This document shows, piece by piece, positions 33,932 to 42,952 of a DNA stretch of 64,000 nt (the stretch's first letter is position 1; the number at the start of each line of letters is the position of its first letter). This DNA comes from Halarchaeum grantii (lineage in GTDB: Archaea > Halobacteriota > Halobacteria > Halobacteriales > Halobacteriaceae), in NCBI RefSeq assembly GCF_014647455.2, contig NZ_BMPF01000002.1, positions 124,001 to 188,000 of the forward strand. The letters are read 5' to 3'. The notes beneath the pieces were generated by a model, which saw only the letters and a list, made by a program, of their open reading frames with translations, was not told the origin of the DNA and did not search any database. Made by a program: the position numbers and the translations under genes.

Positions 33932-34831
33932 TTACAGGAGACCGGACTTCTGGAGCTTGCGGAGGTCCTCGGTGTCGACCGTCTCGCCCTCCTTGAAGCG
34001 CTCGTAGATCTCCTCGGCCTCTTCGCGGGCCTCCTCCTGCTTCGCGGCGCGCTCGCCCTTGCGCTCCTCTTCCTCCTGCTTGTCGAGTTCGCGCAGGCGC
34101 TTCTGGACGCGCACGAACGCCTCGTGGTGGGCGTCAGCGGACTCCTGGGCCTCGACGAAGCTCTCGTGCATCTCGTCGGCTTCGTCGCGGATGTCGTCGG
34201 CCTCGCGATAGGCCTCGATCATCTGATTGTGGTGCTGCTGCGCCTCGTCGGCGAGCTCGGTGACCTTCTCGTGGTGGTTCGAGGCTTCCGCCCGAACCTC
34301 CTCGGCCTCCTCGACGAGGCCCTCGAGGTCGTCGTTGTCCTCGAGGGTTTCCTTGCGTTGCTGGTACTCCTCGCGCTTGTTCTCGATCTTCTCGATGAGC
34401 TCGCGCTCGTCCTCGGGGGACAGGACCTCCGTCTGCTGCTTGAACTCGAGCTGCTCGATGTCCTCCTTGAGCTCGTCGAGGTCCTTGCCCTCGTCGAGTT
34501 CGAGGTCGCCCTTGCGCTCGTCGACCTCGTCGAAGAGCTCGTTGGCCTTCGCGTTCAGCTCGTTGCGCTGTTCCTTGTGCTCCTGAACGCGCTCGTTGAG
34601 CTCGTCGCGCTTCTCGCGGTGTTCCTGGGCCTCGTCGACTTTCTCGCGCGTCTTCGCGTTGAGATCGTCGCGGTCGGAGGCGCGGGAAGAAGCGAGCTGG
34701 TTGAGTTCGTTACGTCGGTCGCGGAACTGACCCGCCTTCTTGATGAGCTGCCCCTTGGATTTCTCCTGGAGCTCTTCGTCGGTGATCAGTTCGTCCGCTT
34801 CGGATACTTCGAGAGTTGCTTCCTCTACCAT
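33932..34831 (-). CDS. Archaeal long coiled-coil protein (COG1340-like)
   Basis: A 299-residue, highly charged protein that is helical almost throughout. Residues 25-285 are long heptad-rich coiled coils (RDRRNELNQLASSRASDRDD, then KREEYQQRKETLEDNDDLEG), and the ending reads LRKLQKSGLL. It lacks a signal peptide or membrane helix. Relatives are conserved in archaea but uncharacterised; structural or chromosome/RNA-scaffold roles are guesses. A purine-rich GAGGA a few bases before the ATG is a plausible ribosome-binding site. The nearest strong TATA box lies about 155 nt upstream, so this mRNA may have a leader. Confidence 0.9.
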   Translation of the reverse strand: MVEEATLEVSEADELITDEELQEKSKGQLIKKAGQFRDRRNELNQLASSRASDRDDLNAKTREKVDEAQEHREKRDELNERVQEHKEQRNELNAKANELFDEVDERKGDLELDEGKDLDELKEDIEQLEFKQQTEVLSPEDERELIEKIENKREEYQQRKETLEDNDDLEGLVEEAEEVRAEASNHHEKVTELADEAQQHHNQMIEAYREADDIRDEADEMHESFVEAQESADAHHEAFVRVQKRLRELDKQEEEERKGERAAKQEEAREEAEEIYERFKEGETVDTEDLRKLQKSGLL

Positions 34832-35132
34832 TGTTTGATCCTCGGTTCCATACCGCCGGAGCGTCGCGTACGGCGACCGCTCGTGGTGTCCTGTTGCCCG
34901 TCGTAAGGAGAGCGTCGGTTCATTCTCGAGCGGTGCTGGCGAACGCCCGCAGCGTTCTGGTGACTCAACGTAGGGGAGTACTACATTTAAATTTTGCGCC
35001 ACCCAAACCGCTGTAAACAGTTAGCATACCCCGCGTATTCGCACACGTCGGCCCATGTGTTTCGTTCCCATAGTGACTTAAACGGGCGGCGAAACGGACG
35101 GCCTCATATACGGCCGCGAGCTACGCCGTGGT
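34832..35132. promoter_or_regulatory. Divergent promoter region of the coiled-coil and DUF371 genes
   Basis: 301 bp without a gene. ATTTAAAT at 34985-34992, an 8-bp palindrome, is a strong TATA candidate; read leftward it would leave a leader of about 130 nt for the coiled-coil gene. TCATATAC at 35103-35110 is 26 nt before the DUF371 ATG and fits leaderless transcription there. CTTAAAC near 35075 is a weaker second box. I see no tRNA, small ORF or long inverted repeat in the rest. Confidence 0.6.
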
Positions 35133-35549
35133 ATGCATCGGGAAGTCGTCCACGCACGCGGCCACGAGAACGTCAGCGCCGCGCACGCGAGCACGTTCGA
35201 AGTCACCACCGACGACTACCTCACGCCGGCGGGCGACTGCATCCTCGCCGTCGAGGCCGCTCGTGCGCCCGCCGACTTCGACGACGCGTTCGTCGAGGCG
35301 GTGCGGGACGCCGACGCCACCGTCACTCTCACCGTCGAAGCCGACGGCCACACGGTGTCGGTCGCGGGACGCGGCGACCCCGACCTCACGTACGAGAGCG
35401 AGCGCTCGATGGTCGGACGCACCAGCACGTACGTCGACGACCGCACGGTCATGCTCGACGCCGAGTTCGCCGCCGAGGGGTTCGATGACGGCCTCGTCGA
35501 CGCCCTCGCCGCCGGCGCGGACGCCACCGTCACCCTCACCGTCGAGTAG
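35133..35549 (+). CDS. DUF371 family protein
   Basis: A 138-residue archaeal protein starting MHREVVHARGHENVSAAHASTFEVTTDDYLTPAGDCILAVEA, which matches the DUF371 pattern of two related beta-rich halves: VTLTVEADGHTVSVAGRGDPDLTYES and later VTLTVE. A conserved HxN (GHENV) and the Cys in GDCIL are visible. There is no known activity. The family is conserved near archaeal core genes, which suggests a basic cellular role. Leaderless start supported by the TATA-like box at 35103. Confidence 0.88.
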   Translation: MHREVVHARGHENVSAAHASTFEVTTDDYLTPAGDCILAVEAARAPADFDDAFVEAVRDADATVTLTVEADGHTVSVAGRGDPDLTYESERSMVGRTSTYVDDRTVMLDAEFAAEGFDDGLVDALAAGADATVTLTVE

Positions 35550-35620
35550 CGCGCCGGCCTCCGCGACCCGGCGCGGGCGATGGAGGAAGGCTTTTGCCGG
35601 CGTCACACTCACCCGAAGAC

Positions 35621-36664
35621 ATGCGCGTGGCGCTCGTCTCCGCCCGGACCGTCCACCACGCGGACGCGGGTCCGGCCGCCGAGCGCCTCGACTCGCTTCG
35701 CGCCCTCCTCGCCGGACGCGGCCACGACGTCACCGTCTTCTGCGCGCAGTGGTGGGACGGCGACCACGACGCCTTCGAGCACGACGGCGTCGCGTATCGC
35801 GCCCTCGAACCCGAACCGGAGGAGCGGTGGGCGCCGCTCCGGCTCCTCCCGGCGCTCCGGTCGTTCGACCCGGACGTCGTCCACGTCGCCGACCCCCGCC
35901 CGGGGTTCGTCTTCGGCGCGCGACTCGCGAGCGCGTTCGGCGCGCCCGTCGTCACCGAGTACTACGACCCGCCGTCCGACGACCGCCTCACGCGGTGGGC
36001 GGCGGCTGCGAGCGACGCCGTCGTCGTCCCCTCGGCGTTCGTCGGCACGGCCCTCCGGGAGGCCGGCGTCCCCGACGAGGCGCTCCACCGGATTCCGAAC
36101 GCCGTCGAGATGGACCGCGTCCGCGCCGTCGCGGCCGACCCGGACGCCGGTGACGTCGTCTACTCGCGGACGCTCGACGCGGACGCCAACCTCGAGTCGG
36201 TGCTGCTCGCGCTCGCGGAGTTCCGCGACTACGACTGGTCGGCGACCGTCGTCGGCGACGGCCCGGAGCGCGCGAACTACGAGCGCCAAGCGCGCGACAT
36301 GGGCATCGCGGACCGTGTCTCCTTCGTCGGCGAGCAGTCCCTCGACGACCGCCTCGCGCTCTTCAAGGGCGCACACGTCTACGCGCAGACCGCCTACCGG
36401 ACGAGCTTCCCGACCGACCTCCTGCGCGCGCTCGCCTGCGGCTGCGTCGGCGTCGTCGAGTACCACGCGGACTCCGCGGCACACGAACTCGTCGAGGGCG
36501 ACGCGCGGGGCTTCCTCGCGACGAGCGACGAGGAGCTCGTGGACTGCCTGCGCGACGCCACCGACGTCGAGCGCCTCGACATCGACGAGTCGTACGCCGC
36601 CCACGACGAGCGCGCGTTCCTCGAACGCTACCTCTCCCTCTATCGCGACCTCGGCGCCGTCTAG
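35621..36664 (+). CDS. GT4-like glycosyltransferase
   Basis: A 347-residue GT-B fold glycosyltransferase. N-terminal Rossmann half MRVALVSARTVHHADAGPAAERL with ARGHDVTVF-like strand AGRGHDVTVFCAQWW; linker strand LHRIPNAVEMDRV; C-terminal donor domain VVGDGPERANYERQA, VSFVGEQSLDDRLALFKGAHVYAQTA and a Glu region near SFPTDLLRALACGCVGVVEYHAD. It may add a sugar to a lipid or protein glycan, using nucleotide sugars such as those made at 28.7 kb. A GCTTTTGC box about 27 nt before the ATG supports this start. It ends tail-to-tail with the methyltransferase in CTAG. Confidence 0.88.
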   Translation: MRVALVSARTVHHADAGPAAERLDSLRALLAGRGHDVTVFCAQWWDGDHDAFEHDGVAYRALEPEPEERWAPLRLLPALRSFDPDVVHVADPRPGFVFGARLASAFGAPVVTEYYDPPSDDRLTRWAAAASDAVVVPSAFVGTALREAGVPDEALHRIPNAVEMDRVRAVAADPDAGDVVYSRTLDADANLESVLLALAEFRDYDWSATVVGDGPERANYERQARDMGIADRVSFVGEQSLDDRLALFKGAHVYAQTAYRTSFPTDLLRALACGCVGVVEYHADSAAHELVEGDARGFLATSDEELVDCLRDATDVERLDIDESYAAHDERAFLERYLSLYRDLGAV

Positions 36665-37338
36665 GCCCGAACGCGGACGAAGAGGAACTCGCCGCCGCCG
36701 TGCTCGTCCGGCACCCGCGTCTCCTCCTCGACGGTGAACCCGGCGTCCCGGAGGCTCGCGAGCGTCTCCTCGGCGACGGGGAAGCTCCAGTGCATCTCGA
36801 CGCCGCTCCCGAGCCAGTTCGGCGTCCCGCCCTCGTAGGCGTCCGTTCCCGTGGTGACCAGCGCGGGCGCGCCGTCCGCGAGCACGCGATGGAACTCCGC
36901 GTAGACCGACGCGTGGGCCTCGCGGGGGACGTGAATGATGGAGTGGAGCGCGACCAGCCCGTCGAAGACGCCGTCGCGGAACGGGAGCGCGCTCATGTCG
37001 CCCTGCACGAGCCCCGCCGTCGGCGAGCGCTCGTGCGCGCGCCCGAGTTGCTCGCGCGAGAGGTCGAGGCCGACGACGTCGAACGCGAGGTCGAAACGCG
37101 AGAGGACGGGAACGCCCGCGCCACACCCCGCGTCGAGGACGAGCGCGCCGTCCGGCAGGTCGCGCGCGACGGCGTCCACGTGGTCGATACCGGGTTCGCC
37201 GACGGCGGTTCGGGCCTCGCGGTGGACGCGCGCGAGTTCGTCGTAGCCCTCGCGGACCGCGTGCAGGTAGGAGGCGCGACCGTCCGCCTCCGGGAAGTCG
37301 TCGTCGCGCACCGTCCGGTCGTCCGGATCGTCACTCAT
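36661..37338 (-). CDS. Class I SAM-dependent methyltransferase
   Basis: A 225-residue methyltransferase of the UbiE/Methyltransf_11 type. SAM motif I is LVLDAGCGAGVPVLSRF, motif II VVGLDLSREQLGRA, and post-motifs GLVQGDMSALPFRDGVFDGLVALHSIIHVP. The substrate is unknown; no quinone, tRNA or protein-specific domain is seen. Its ATG overlaps the end of the folate fusion gene by 8 nt (ATGAGTGA), so both are one operon and coupled. At the other end it interleaves stop codons with the convergent glycosyltransferase. Confidence 0.9.
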   Translation of the reverse strand: MSDDPDDRTVRDDDFPEADGRASYLHAVREGYDELARVHREARTAVGEPGIDHVDAVARDLPDGALVLDAGCGAGVPVLSRFDLAFDVVGLDLSREQLGRAHERSPTAGLVQGDMSALPFRDGVFDGLVALHSIIHVPREAHASVYAEFHRVLADGAPALVTTGTDAYEGGTPNWLGSGVEMHWSFPVAEETLASLRDAGFTVEEETRVPDEHGGGEFLFVRVRA

Positions 37339-39832
37339 CGCCCTCACCCCCGTTCGTCGCGCCGTCACCGGCCGGCTCCGGGTCGTCCGCCCCGTCGAGT
37401 CGCGTCCCCGACCGGACGGCCTCGACGGTCCGCACCGCCGCGACGTTCTCCGCGACGTCGTGGACGCGGATCACGTCCGCGCCGCGCTCGGCGGCGACCG
37501 CCGTGCCCGCGACGGTGGCGTGCCCGCCCCGATCAGGGTACCGGTCGATAGCGCCGAACATCGACTTGTGCGAGTGGCCGACGAGCACCGGACAGCCAAG
37601 CGCGTGGAACTCGTCGACGCGCTTCAGTATCTCGAAGTTCTGGCCGACGGACTTCGCGAAGCCGATGCCGGGGTCGACGATGATCTTCTCGCGGGGCAGT
37701 CCCGCCTTCTCCGCGAGCAGGACGCGCTCGCGGAGTTCGTCGATGACGTCCTCGACGACGTCGTCGTAGTGGACGTCCGCCCCCGGCTCGACGGGCGCGT
37801 TCAGCGAGTGCATCACGACGAGCGGCGCGCCGTGCTCGGCGGCGACGAAGCGCATCTCCGGGTCCTCGAGGCCCGTCACGTCGTTCAGGATGTCCGCGCC
37901 GGCCTCGAGGGCGGCGCGTGCGACCTCCGCCTTCATCGTGTCCACGCTGACGAGGCAGTCGAGGTCGGCGATGCGCTCGATGACGGGGACGATGCGCGCG
38001 CGCTCCTCGGCGGCCGGGACGGGGTCGGCACCGGGGCGAGTGGACTCGCCGCCGACGTCGATGACGTCGACGCCGTTCGCCACCATCTCCTCGGCGCGCG
38101 CGACGGCGTCCTCGACGGCCTCGTACTCGCCGCCGTCGTGGAACGAGTCCGGGGTGACGTTCAGGATGCCCATCACGGCCGTCGAGTCGCCGCTCCACGG
38201 GTACTCCGTCCCCTCGTCCGACGTCTCGATGTCGAGCGTCTCCCGGAGCTCGTCCGCGTAGACGGAGAGCCCGTAGGGCTGGCCGTCGAGTTTGGCACAC
38301 AGGCGCTTGAACTGCGCGAGCGTCCCCATCATCACGACGTCGAGCATTCCACGCGTCTGGTCGTTCAGTCCCGAGATTGCACACTCCCCGCCGAGGCTCA
38401 ACAGCTCCTCTTTGAGGTACTGCGCCTGGCGCTTCTGGACGCGCGAGCGGACGACGCGGTGGACGCCCTTTCCGCGCATCCGCCACGCGCCCGCCGGCGT
38501 GACGTGCGCGCGTTCGAGGTGCTCGCGGGACTCCGCCAGCGAGTCCGCGCGCTTCTCGACGGTCGTGCGTGTCCAGCGCTGGCGCGCCTCCGCGACGGTG
38601 AACAGCGACCCCGTGACGAGCACGGCGTCGCCCGCCTCGGCGGCCTCGAGCGCGCGCTCGACGGCGGCCTCGACGGAGCTCATCGCCGTCACCTCGCCCG
38701 CGCCCGCCTCGCGGAACGCGACGGCGAGCGCGTCCTGGTCCTCCGCGCGCCCGGAATCCGGGCGACACGTCCGCACCGTCGCGGCGTCGGGGAGCGCGCC
38801 CGCCATCCCGCCGTGGTCCTTGTCGTGCATCGCGCCGACGACGAGGTGGAGGTCGTCGTAGTCGAACTCGGCGAGGGTGTCCGCGAGCGCCTCGCACGCG
38901 CCCGGGTTGTGCGCGCCGTCGAGGACGACCAGCGGGTCCTCGCCCATCACCTCGAAGCGCCCCGGCCAGTAGGCCTTCCGCAGGCCGCGCGCGAGCGTCG
39001 CGTCGTCGACGTCGACGAGCTGCCGGACGAGCGTCGCGGCGATGCCCGCGTTCGACGCCTGATGCTCGCCGAGCAAGGGAATGCGAGCGTTCAGCGTCCC
39101 TGACGCGTCCGCGACGGAGACGGCGGCCTCCGCGGGCGAAACCGCGCCCTCGTACGTGACGCGGACGTCGCGCTCCGCCTCGGGACCGACCGTCACGACG
39201 TCGCCCGCGACGTCCCGGACCGCGTCGAGCGCGTCGCCGCGCGCGCCCGTGACGAGCGGCGCGTCGGCGGGCGCGACGTGGGCCTTATCGGTCGCGATCT
39301 CGGCGACCGTATCGCCGATGATGCCGGTGTGTTCGAGCGTCACGCTCGTCACGCAGGACGCCGCCGGGTCGACGACGCTCGTCGCGTCGTATTTCCCGCC
39401 GATGCCGACCTCGAGGACGGCGACGTCGACGTCGGCGGTCCCGAAGCGCCAGAGCGCCAGCCCCGTTATCGTCTCGAAGAACGTCGGCGAGTCGCCCGTC
39501 GCGGCGCGCTCCGTCACGTACTCCTCTATCTCGGAGACGTACTCACGGACCGCCGCCTCGGAGACCTTGCGGCCGTTCACGCGGACGCGCTCGCGCAGGT
39601 CGTCGAAGTGCGGCGACGTGTAGAGTCCGACGTCGAGGCCGGCTTCGCGGAGCGCGGACTCGACCATCCGAGCGGTGCTCCCCTTCCCGTTCGACCCCGC
39701 GATCTGGACGTACGTCGGGCCTCGCTGGGGGTCGTCGAGGGCCGAGAGGAGGTCCGCGACCCCCTCGGTGCCGGCGCGCGGGCGGAACCGCTGGAGGTCG
39801 AGGAGAAAGTTCGCGGCCTCGTCGTAGCGCAT
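37331..39832 (-). CDS. folP: Bifunctional folate enzyme: folyl/dihydrofolate synthase (FolC) fused to dihydropteroate synthase (FolP)
   Basis: An 833-residue fusion. Residues 1 to about 420 are a Mur-ligase-like FolC domain: P-loop GSNGKGS at 46-52, GIGGKYDATSVVDP, and VVLDGAHNPGACEAL. Residues about 545-820 are dihydropteroate synthase: GILNVTPDSFHDGG, GGESTRPGADPV, VSVDTMKAEVA, NDVTGLEDPEM and GIGFAKSVGQN. A linker of about 120 residues separates them. The enzyme condenses pABA, supplied by the pab operon, with a pterin and then adds glutamate. Haloarchaea are known to carry this fusion. A TATA candidate is not obvious; the ATG at 39832 fits the family start. Confidence 0.95.
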   Translation of the reverse strand: MRYDEAANFLLDLQRFRPRAGTEGVADLLSALDDPQRGPTYVQIAGSNGKGSTARMVESALREAGLDVGLYTSPHFDDLRERVRVNGRKVSEAAVREYVSEIEEYVTERAATGDSPTFFETITGLALWRFGTADVDVAVLEVGIGGKYDATSVVDPAASCVTSVTLEHTGIIGDTVAEIATDKAHVAPADAPLVTGARGDALDAVRDVAGDVVTVGPEAERDVRVTYEGAVSPAEAAVSVADASGTLNARIPLLGEHQASNAGIAATLVRQLVDVDDATLARGLRKAYWPGRFEVMGEDPLVVLDGAHNPGACEALADTLAEFDYDDLHLVVGAMHDKDHGGMAGALPDAATVRTCRPDSGRAEDQDALAVAFREAGAGEVTAMSSVEAAVERALEAAEAGDAVLVTGSLFTVAEARQRWTRTTVEKRADSLAESREHLERAHVTPAGAWRMRGKGVHRVVRSRVQKRQAQYLKEELLSLGGECAISGLNDQTRGMLDVVMMGTLAQFKRLCAKLDGQPYGLSVYADELRETLDIETSDEGTEYPWSGDSTAVMGILNVTPDSFHDGGEYEAVEDAVARAEEMVANGVDVIDVGGESTRPGADPVPAAEERARIVPVIERIADLDCLVSVDTMKAEVARAALEAGADILNDVTGLEDPEMRFVAAEHGAPLVVMHSLNAPVEPGADVHYDDVVEDVIDELRERVLLAEKAGLPREKIIVDPGIGFAKSVGQNFEILKRVDEFHALGCPVLVGHSHKSMFGAIDRYPDRGGHATVAGTAVAAERGADVIRVHDVAENVAAVRTVEAVRSGTRLDGADDPEPAGDGATNGGEGDE

Positions 39833-39998
39833 ATACAGACACCTCCGTTCGGGCGGTCAAAGGCGTGTCGGATGCCGGAGCGGGCGTCACGCCACCGGGA
39901 CAGGTGGGACGACGCGGCGCGCACCGCGCTCGGTGGGTTCGCCCCTCTCGGTCCCGACAGGCCAACGCCTATGGCCCGACCGCTCGAACGGGTCGTGC

Positions 39999-41060
39999 AT
40001 GGACATCCCCCACGCCGTCGCCGCCGGCGCCCTCGACGCGGCGAGCGACGCGCTCGCGGTGCTGGATGCCGACGGCGTCGTCGTCGCGGGAAACGACGAG
40101 TGGGCGTCGTTCGCGCATTTCGGCGCCACCGCGGACGCCGGAACCGACTACGTGAGCGCCGTGGCCGCCACCGATGCGGCCGGCGCGCGCGTCGCGGACG
40201 CGCTCCGCGCGGTACTCGACGGCGACGAGTCGGCGCACGCCGAGTACGAGCGCGCGGCCGACGGAACGCGACGCTGGTATCGCTTCCGCGCGGCGGCGTT
40301 CGATGCCGACGGTGAGCGCTACGTTCGCGCCGAACACGCGACGGTCACCGAGCAGGTCGTCGCCGAGGCGGCGGTGCGCGAGCGCGACGAGGCGCTGTGG
40401 TCGAGCGCCGCCGTGCTCAATCACGACCTCCGCAATCGCCTCACGGTCGCGAGCGGCTGGCTCGACATGCTCCCGGACGACGAGGGCGACGGCCCGAACC
40501 CGAAGGAGCGCGTCGCGAACGCCATCGACCGCGCGGACGCGACGGTCGTGGACGCCGTCGAGTTCCTCCGCGTCGGACGCGCCGGCATCGCGGTCGCACC
40601 CGTGGACGTCGCGGCGCTCGCACACACGGCGTGGAGCGCCGTCGAGCCCGCCGACGCGACGCTCGACGTCCGCGACCCCGGGACGGTCACCGGGGACGCC
40701 GCGCTCGTCAGGGACGCGCTCGAGCGCGTCTTCGAGAACGCGCTGACGCACGCCGGCCCGGACGTGGCGGTGACCGTCGACGCCTTCGAGCGCGGGGGCG
40801 AATCCGGGTTCTACGTCGCCGACGACGGCCCCGGAATCGAGCGCGAGAAGCGCGAGCGCGTCCTCAGACTCGGCGGCACGACGGTCGAGGGCGGGACGGG
40901 CTACGGCCTCCCGGTGGTCGCGCGAATCGCGGCCCGACAGGGCTGGCACGTGGCGGTGACGGACGCGGCGGACGGCGGGACCCGCGTCGAGTTCGTCACG
41001 GACCCGCGAGCGCCGCAGGTTCGCGGCGAACTCTCGGACCCACGGCTCTCGGAGCGATAG
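39999..41060 (+). CDS. Soluble sensor histidine kinase with PAS-like domain
   Basis: A 353-residue cytoplasmic kinase. The first 120 residues form a PAS-like sensor (DAASDALAVLDADGVVVAGNDEWASFA). The phosphoacceptor region AVLNHDLRNRLTVASGWLDML contains His in HDLRN, followed by an N-box in ALERVFENALTHA, G1-box YVADDGPGI and G2 GGTGYGLPVVARI. It has no membrane segment and no adjacent response regulator. It is the second such orphan kinase in the window. A CCTATGG box about 28 nt upstream supports the ATG at 39999 over the upstream in-frame ATG. Confidence 0.91.
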   Translation: MDIPHAVAAGALDAASDALAVLDADGVVVAGNDEWASFAHFGATADAGTDYVSAVAATDAAGARVADALRAVLDGDESAHAEYERAADGTRRWYRFRAAAFDADGERYVRAEHATVTEQVVAEAAVRERDEALWSSAAVLNHDLRNRLTVASGWLDMLPDDEGDGPNPKERVANAIDRADATVVDAVEFLRVGRAGIAVAPVDVAALAHTAWSAVEPADATLDVRDPGTVTGDAALVRDALERVFENALTHAGPDVAVTVDAFERGGESGFYVADDGPGIEREKRERVLRLGGTTVEGGTGYGLPVVARIAARQGWHVAVTDAADGGTRVEFVTDPRAPQVRGELSDPRLSER

Positions 41061-41086
41061 CGAGCGGACGGCACCTGATCGAGCCA

Positions 41087-41124
41087 GTGAGCGGGTGTGC
41101 CGTCGCGTCGCGAGGCCCGCTCAC
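41087..41124. terminator. 9-bp stem-loop between convergent genes
   Basis: GTGAGCGGG (41087-41095) pairs perfectly with CCCGCTCAC (41116-41124) around a 20-nt loop. It lies between the 3' ends of the histidine kinase (stop 41060) and the purine fusion gene (stop 41198), where a bidirectional terminator or RNA 3'-end structure would fit. Confidence 0.45.
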
Positions 41125-41197
41125 CACGGTGTCAGCGCATACGACGCGGTGGACGCGTTCCCCGTGAAGAAGGTTCGCCGGCGGGGGAAGCTCGGAG

Positions 41198-42784
41198 TTA
41201 CGAGTGCCGGAACGTCCGGTTGCCCGTGAACGCCATCGCGATGCCGTGTTCGTCACAGGCCTCGATGACGTCATCGTCGTTCACGGAGCCGCCGGGTTGG
41301 ATGACGGCCTCGATGCCGGCGTCGGCGGCTTCCTCGATGCCGTCCGGGAACGGGAAGAACGCGTCGGAGGCCATGACGGCGCCCTGCGCGCCCTTCCCCT
41401 CGGCGTGCTCGTCGGCTTTCATCGCGGCGAGGCGGACGGCGTCGACGCGCGAGACCTGTCCCATGCCGACGCCGACGGTCTCGGTGCCCTTCGCGAAGAG
41501 GATGCCGTTCGACTTCACGTGCTTCAGCACCTTCCACGCGAAGCACATCGTCTCGACCTGCTCGGCGTCGGGTTCGGCCTCGGTGACGAACTCGAGGTCG
41601 TCCGGGGTGGGGGCCCACGTGTCGCGCTCCTGAACGAGTTTGCCGCCGACGAGCGACTGCTCGGTGAAGCGCTCGGAGACGACGTCGGGCCCGAGTTCGT
41701 CGCCGCCGACGTCGAGGACGCGGAGGTTGTCCTTCGAGGTGAGGACGGCGAGGGCGGCGTCGGTGTAGCCGGGCGCGACGACGACCTCCTTGAAGGAGTC
41801 GACGATCAGTTCCGCCGTCGCCTCGTCGCAGGGGCGGTTGAGCGCGACGATACCCCCAAAGGCGCTCATCGGGTCGGTGGCGAGCGCGTCCGCGTAGGCC
41901 TCGGCGAGCGTGTCGGCGGTCGCGCAGCCGGCGGGGTTCGTGTGCTTGATGACGGCGGCGGCGGGCTCCTCGAACTCCTTGATGAGGTTGAGCGCGCCGT
42001 CGGCGTCGTTGTAGTTGTTGTAGCTGAGCGCCTTTGCACCCTCGTTGAGCTGGTCGGCGTGGACGACGCTCGGCTCCGTACTGCCGAGGTCGCCGTAGAC
42101 GGCGGCGTCCTGGTGGGGGTTCTCGCCGTAGCGGAGGTCGGCCTCGCGGTCGGCGCCGTCGATGCGGCGGACGGGGAACTCCTCGTTCGCGTCGGCCTCG
42201 ACGCGGACCTCGTCGTCCGCGACCTCGACGTCGTTGTTCGCGAACCACCGGATCGCGCGCGGGTAGGCCTCGAACTCCGCCTCGTAGAGAACGCGGTCCT
42301 TGAGCGCGGCCTCGTCGTCGTCCGCGTAGACGGGGACGGGCTCCTGCGTGACGATGGGGCCGGCGTCCACCGCCTCGGTGACGACGTGGACGGTCGCGCC
42401 CGTCACGCTCACGTCCGCCTTCAGGACCTGCTCGTGGGCGTCCATGCCGGGGAAGGAGGGGAGGAGGCTCGGGTGGACGTTCAGCGTCGTGGGCGCCTCG
42501 TCGAGGAACGTCTCGGTGAGCACGCGCATGTAGCCGTCGAGGACGACGAGGTCGACGTCGTAGTCCGCGAGGCGTTCGAGGACGCGCTCCTCGTGGGCCT
42601 CGCGGGCCTCGCCCTCCTCGCGCTCGACGGCTTCGGTGGGGATGTCGCGCTCGGCGACCGCCTCCAAGACGGGGGCGTCCGCGTCGTTCGTGAGGACGAC
42701 CGAGAACTCGGCGTCGCCGGGCGCCCGGTCGGCGATGTGCAGCAGGTTCCGTCCACGGTTGCTGGCCATGCCGGCTAGCTTCAT
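41198..42784 (-). CDS. purH: PurN-AICAR transformylase fusion (GAR formyltransferase + AICAR formyltransferase)
   Basis: A 528-residue purine enzyme. Residues 1 to about 185 are a PurN-like formyltransferase: MASNRGRNLLHI, the Asn and His of LNVHPSLLPSFPG, and the Asp of TEAVDAGPIVTQE. From about 195 it is the AICAR transformylase half of PurH: DLRYGENPHQDAAVY, the catalytic Lys-His in VIKHTNPAGC, SKDNLRVLDVGG and the C-terminal AVIQPGGSVNDDDVI. The IMP cyclohydrolase domain of classical PurH is absent, so ring closure needs another protein such as PurO. Both halves use 10-formyl-tetrahydrofolate. It diverges from purB. Confidence 0.94.
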   Translation of the reverse strand: MKLAGMASNRGRNLLHIADRAPGDAEFSVVLTNDADAPVLEAVAERDIPTEAVEREEGEAREAHEERVLERLADYDVDLVVLDGYMRVLTETFLDEAPTTLNVHPSLLPSFPGMDAHEQVLKADVSVTGATVHVVTEAVDAGPIVTQEPVPVYADDDEAALKDRVLYEAEFEAYPRAIRWFANNDVEVADDEVRVEADANEEFPVRRIDGADREADLRYGENPHQDAAVYGDLGSTEPSVVHADQLNEGAKALSYNNYNDADGALNLIKEFEEPAAAVIKHTNPAGCATADTLAEAYADALATDPMSAFGGIVALNRPCDEATAELIVDSFKEVVVAPGYTDAALAVLTSKDNLRVLDVGGDELGPDVVSERFTEQSLVGGKLVQERDTWAPTPDDLEFVTEAEPDAEQVETMCFAWKVLKHVKSNGILFAKGTETVGVGMGQVSRVDAVRLAAMKADEHAEGKGAQGAVMASDAFFPFPDGIEEAADAGIEAVIQPGGSVNDDDVIEACDEHGIAMAFTGNRTFRHS

Positions 42785-42952
42785 ACGCGGCCTCGCGCAC
42801 CGCACGCCGAAAGGGATTGCGGTTCTTCGAGGGGAAGTATGCACAGACGAGCATAGATACAGCGGGTATTCCGCTCCGGTGCGCTTCGTCTATACACGCA
42901 CGTGGCGATTCGGACCGGCACGCTTTTGGGCCGCGCGACGGGACTGGCGGGT
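42785..42952. promoter_or_regulatory. Divergent promoter region of the purine genes
   Basis: The gap between purH-type fusion (minus) and purB (plus). GCTTTTGG at 42922-42929 is about 27 nt before the purB ATG at 42953 and fits a leaderless promoter. For the minus gene the CCTTTC element near 42809-42815 is at the right distance but weak. TATAC lies at 42890-42895. Confidence 0.45.

Noticed and set aside
30811-33996. Long plus-strand open frame of about 1060 codons
   Set aside because: Covers the diphthine ligase, DUF373 and sppA genes in antisense and shows no domain; stop-poor because of high GC.
41198-42784. Annotation as complete bifunctional PurH
   Set aside because: The cyclohydrolase half is missing and the N-terminus is PurN-like.
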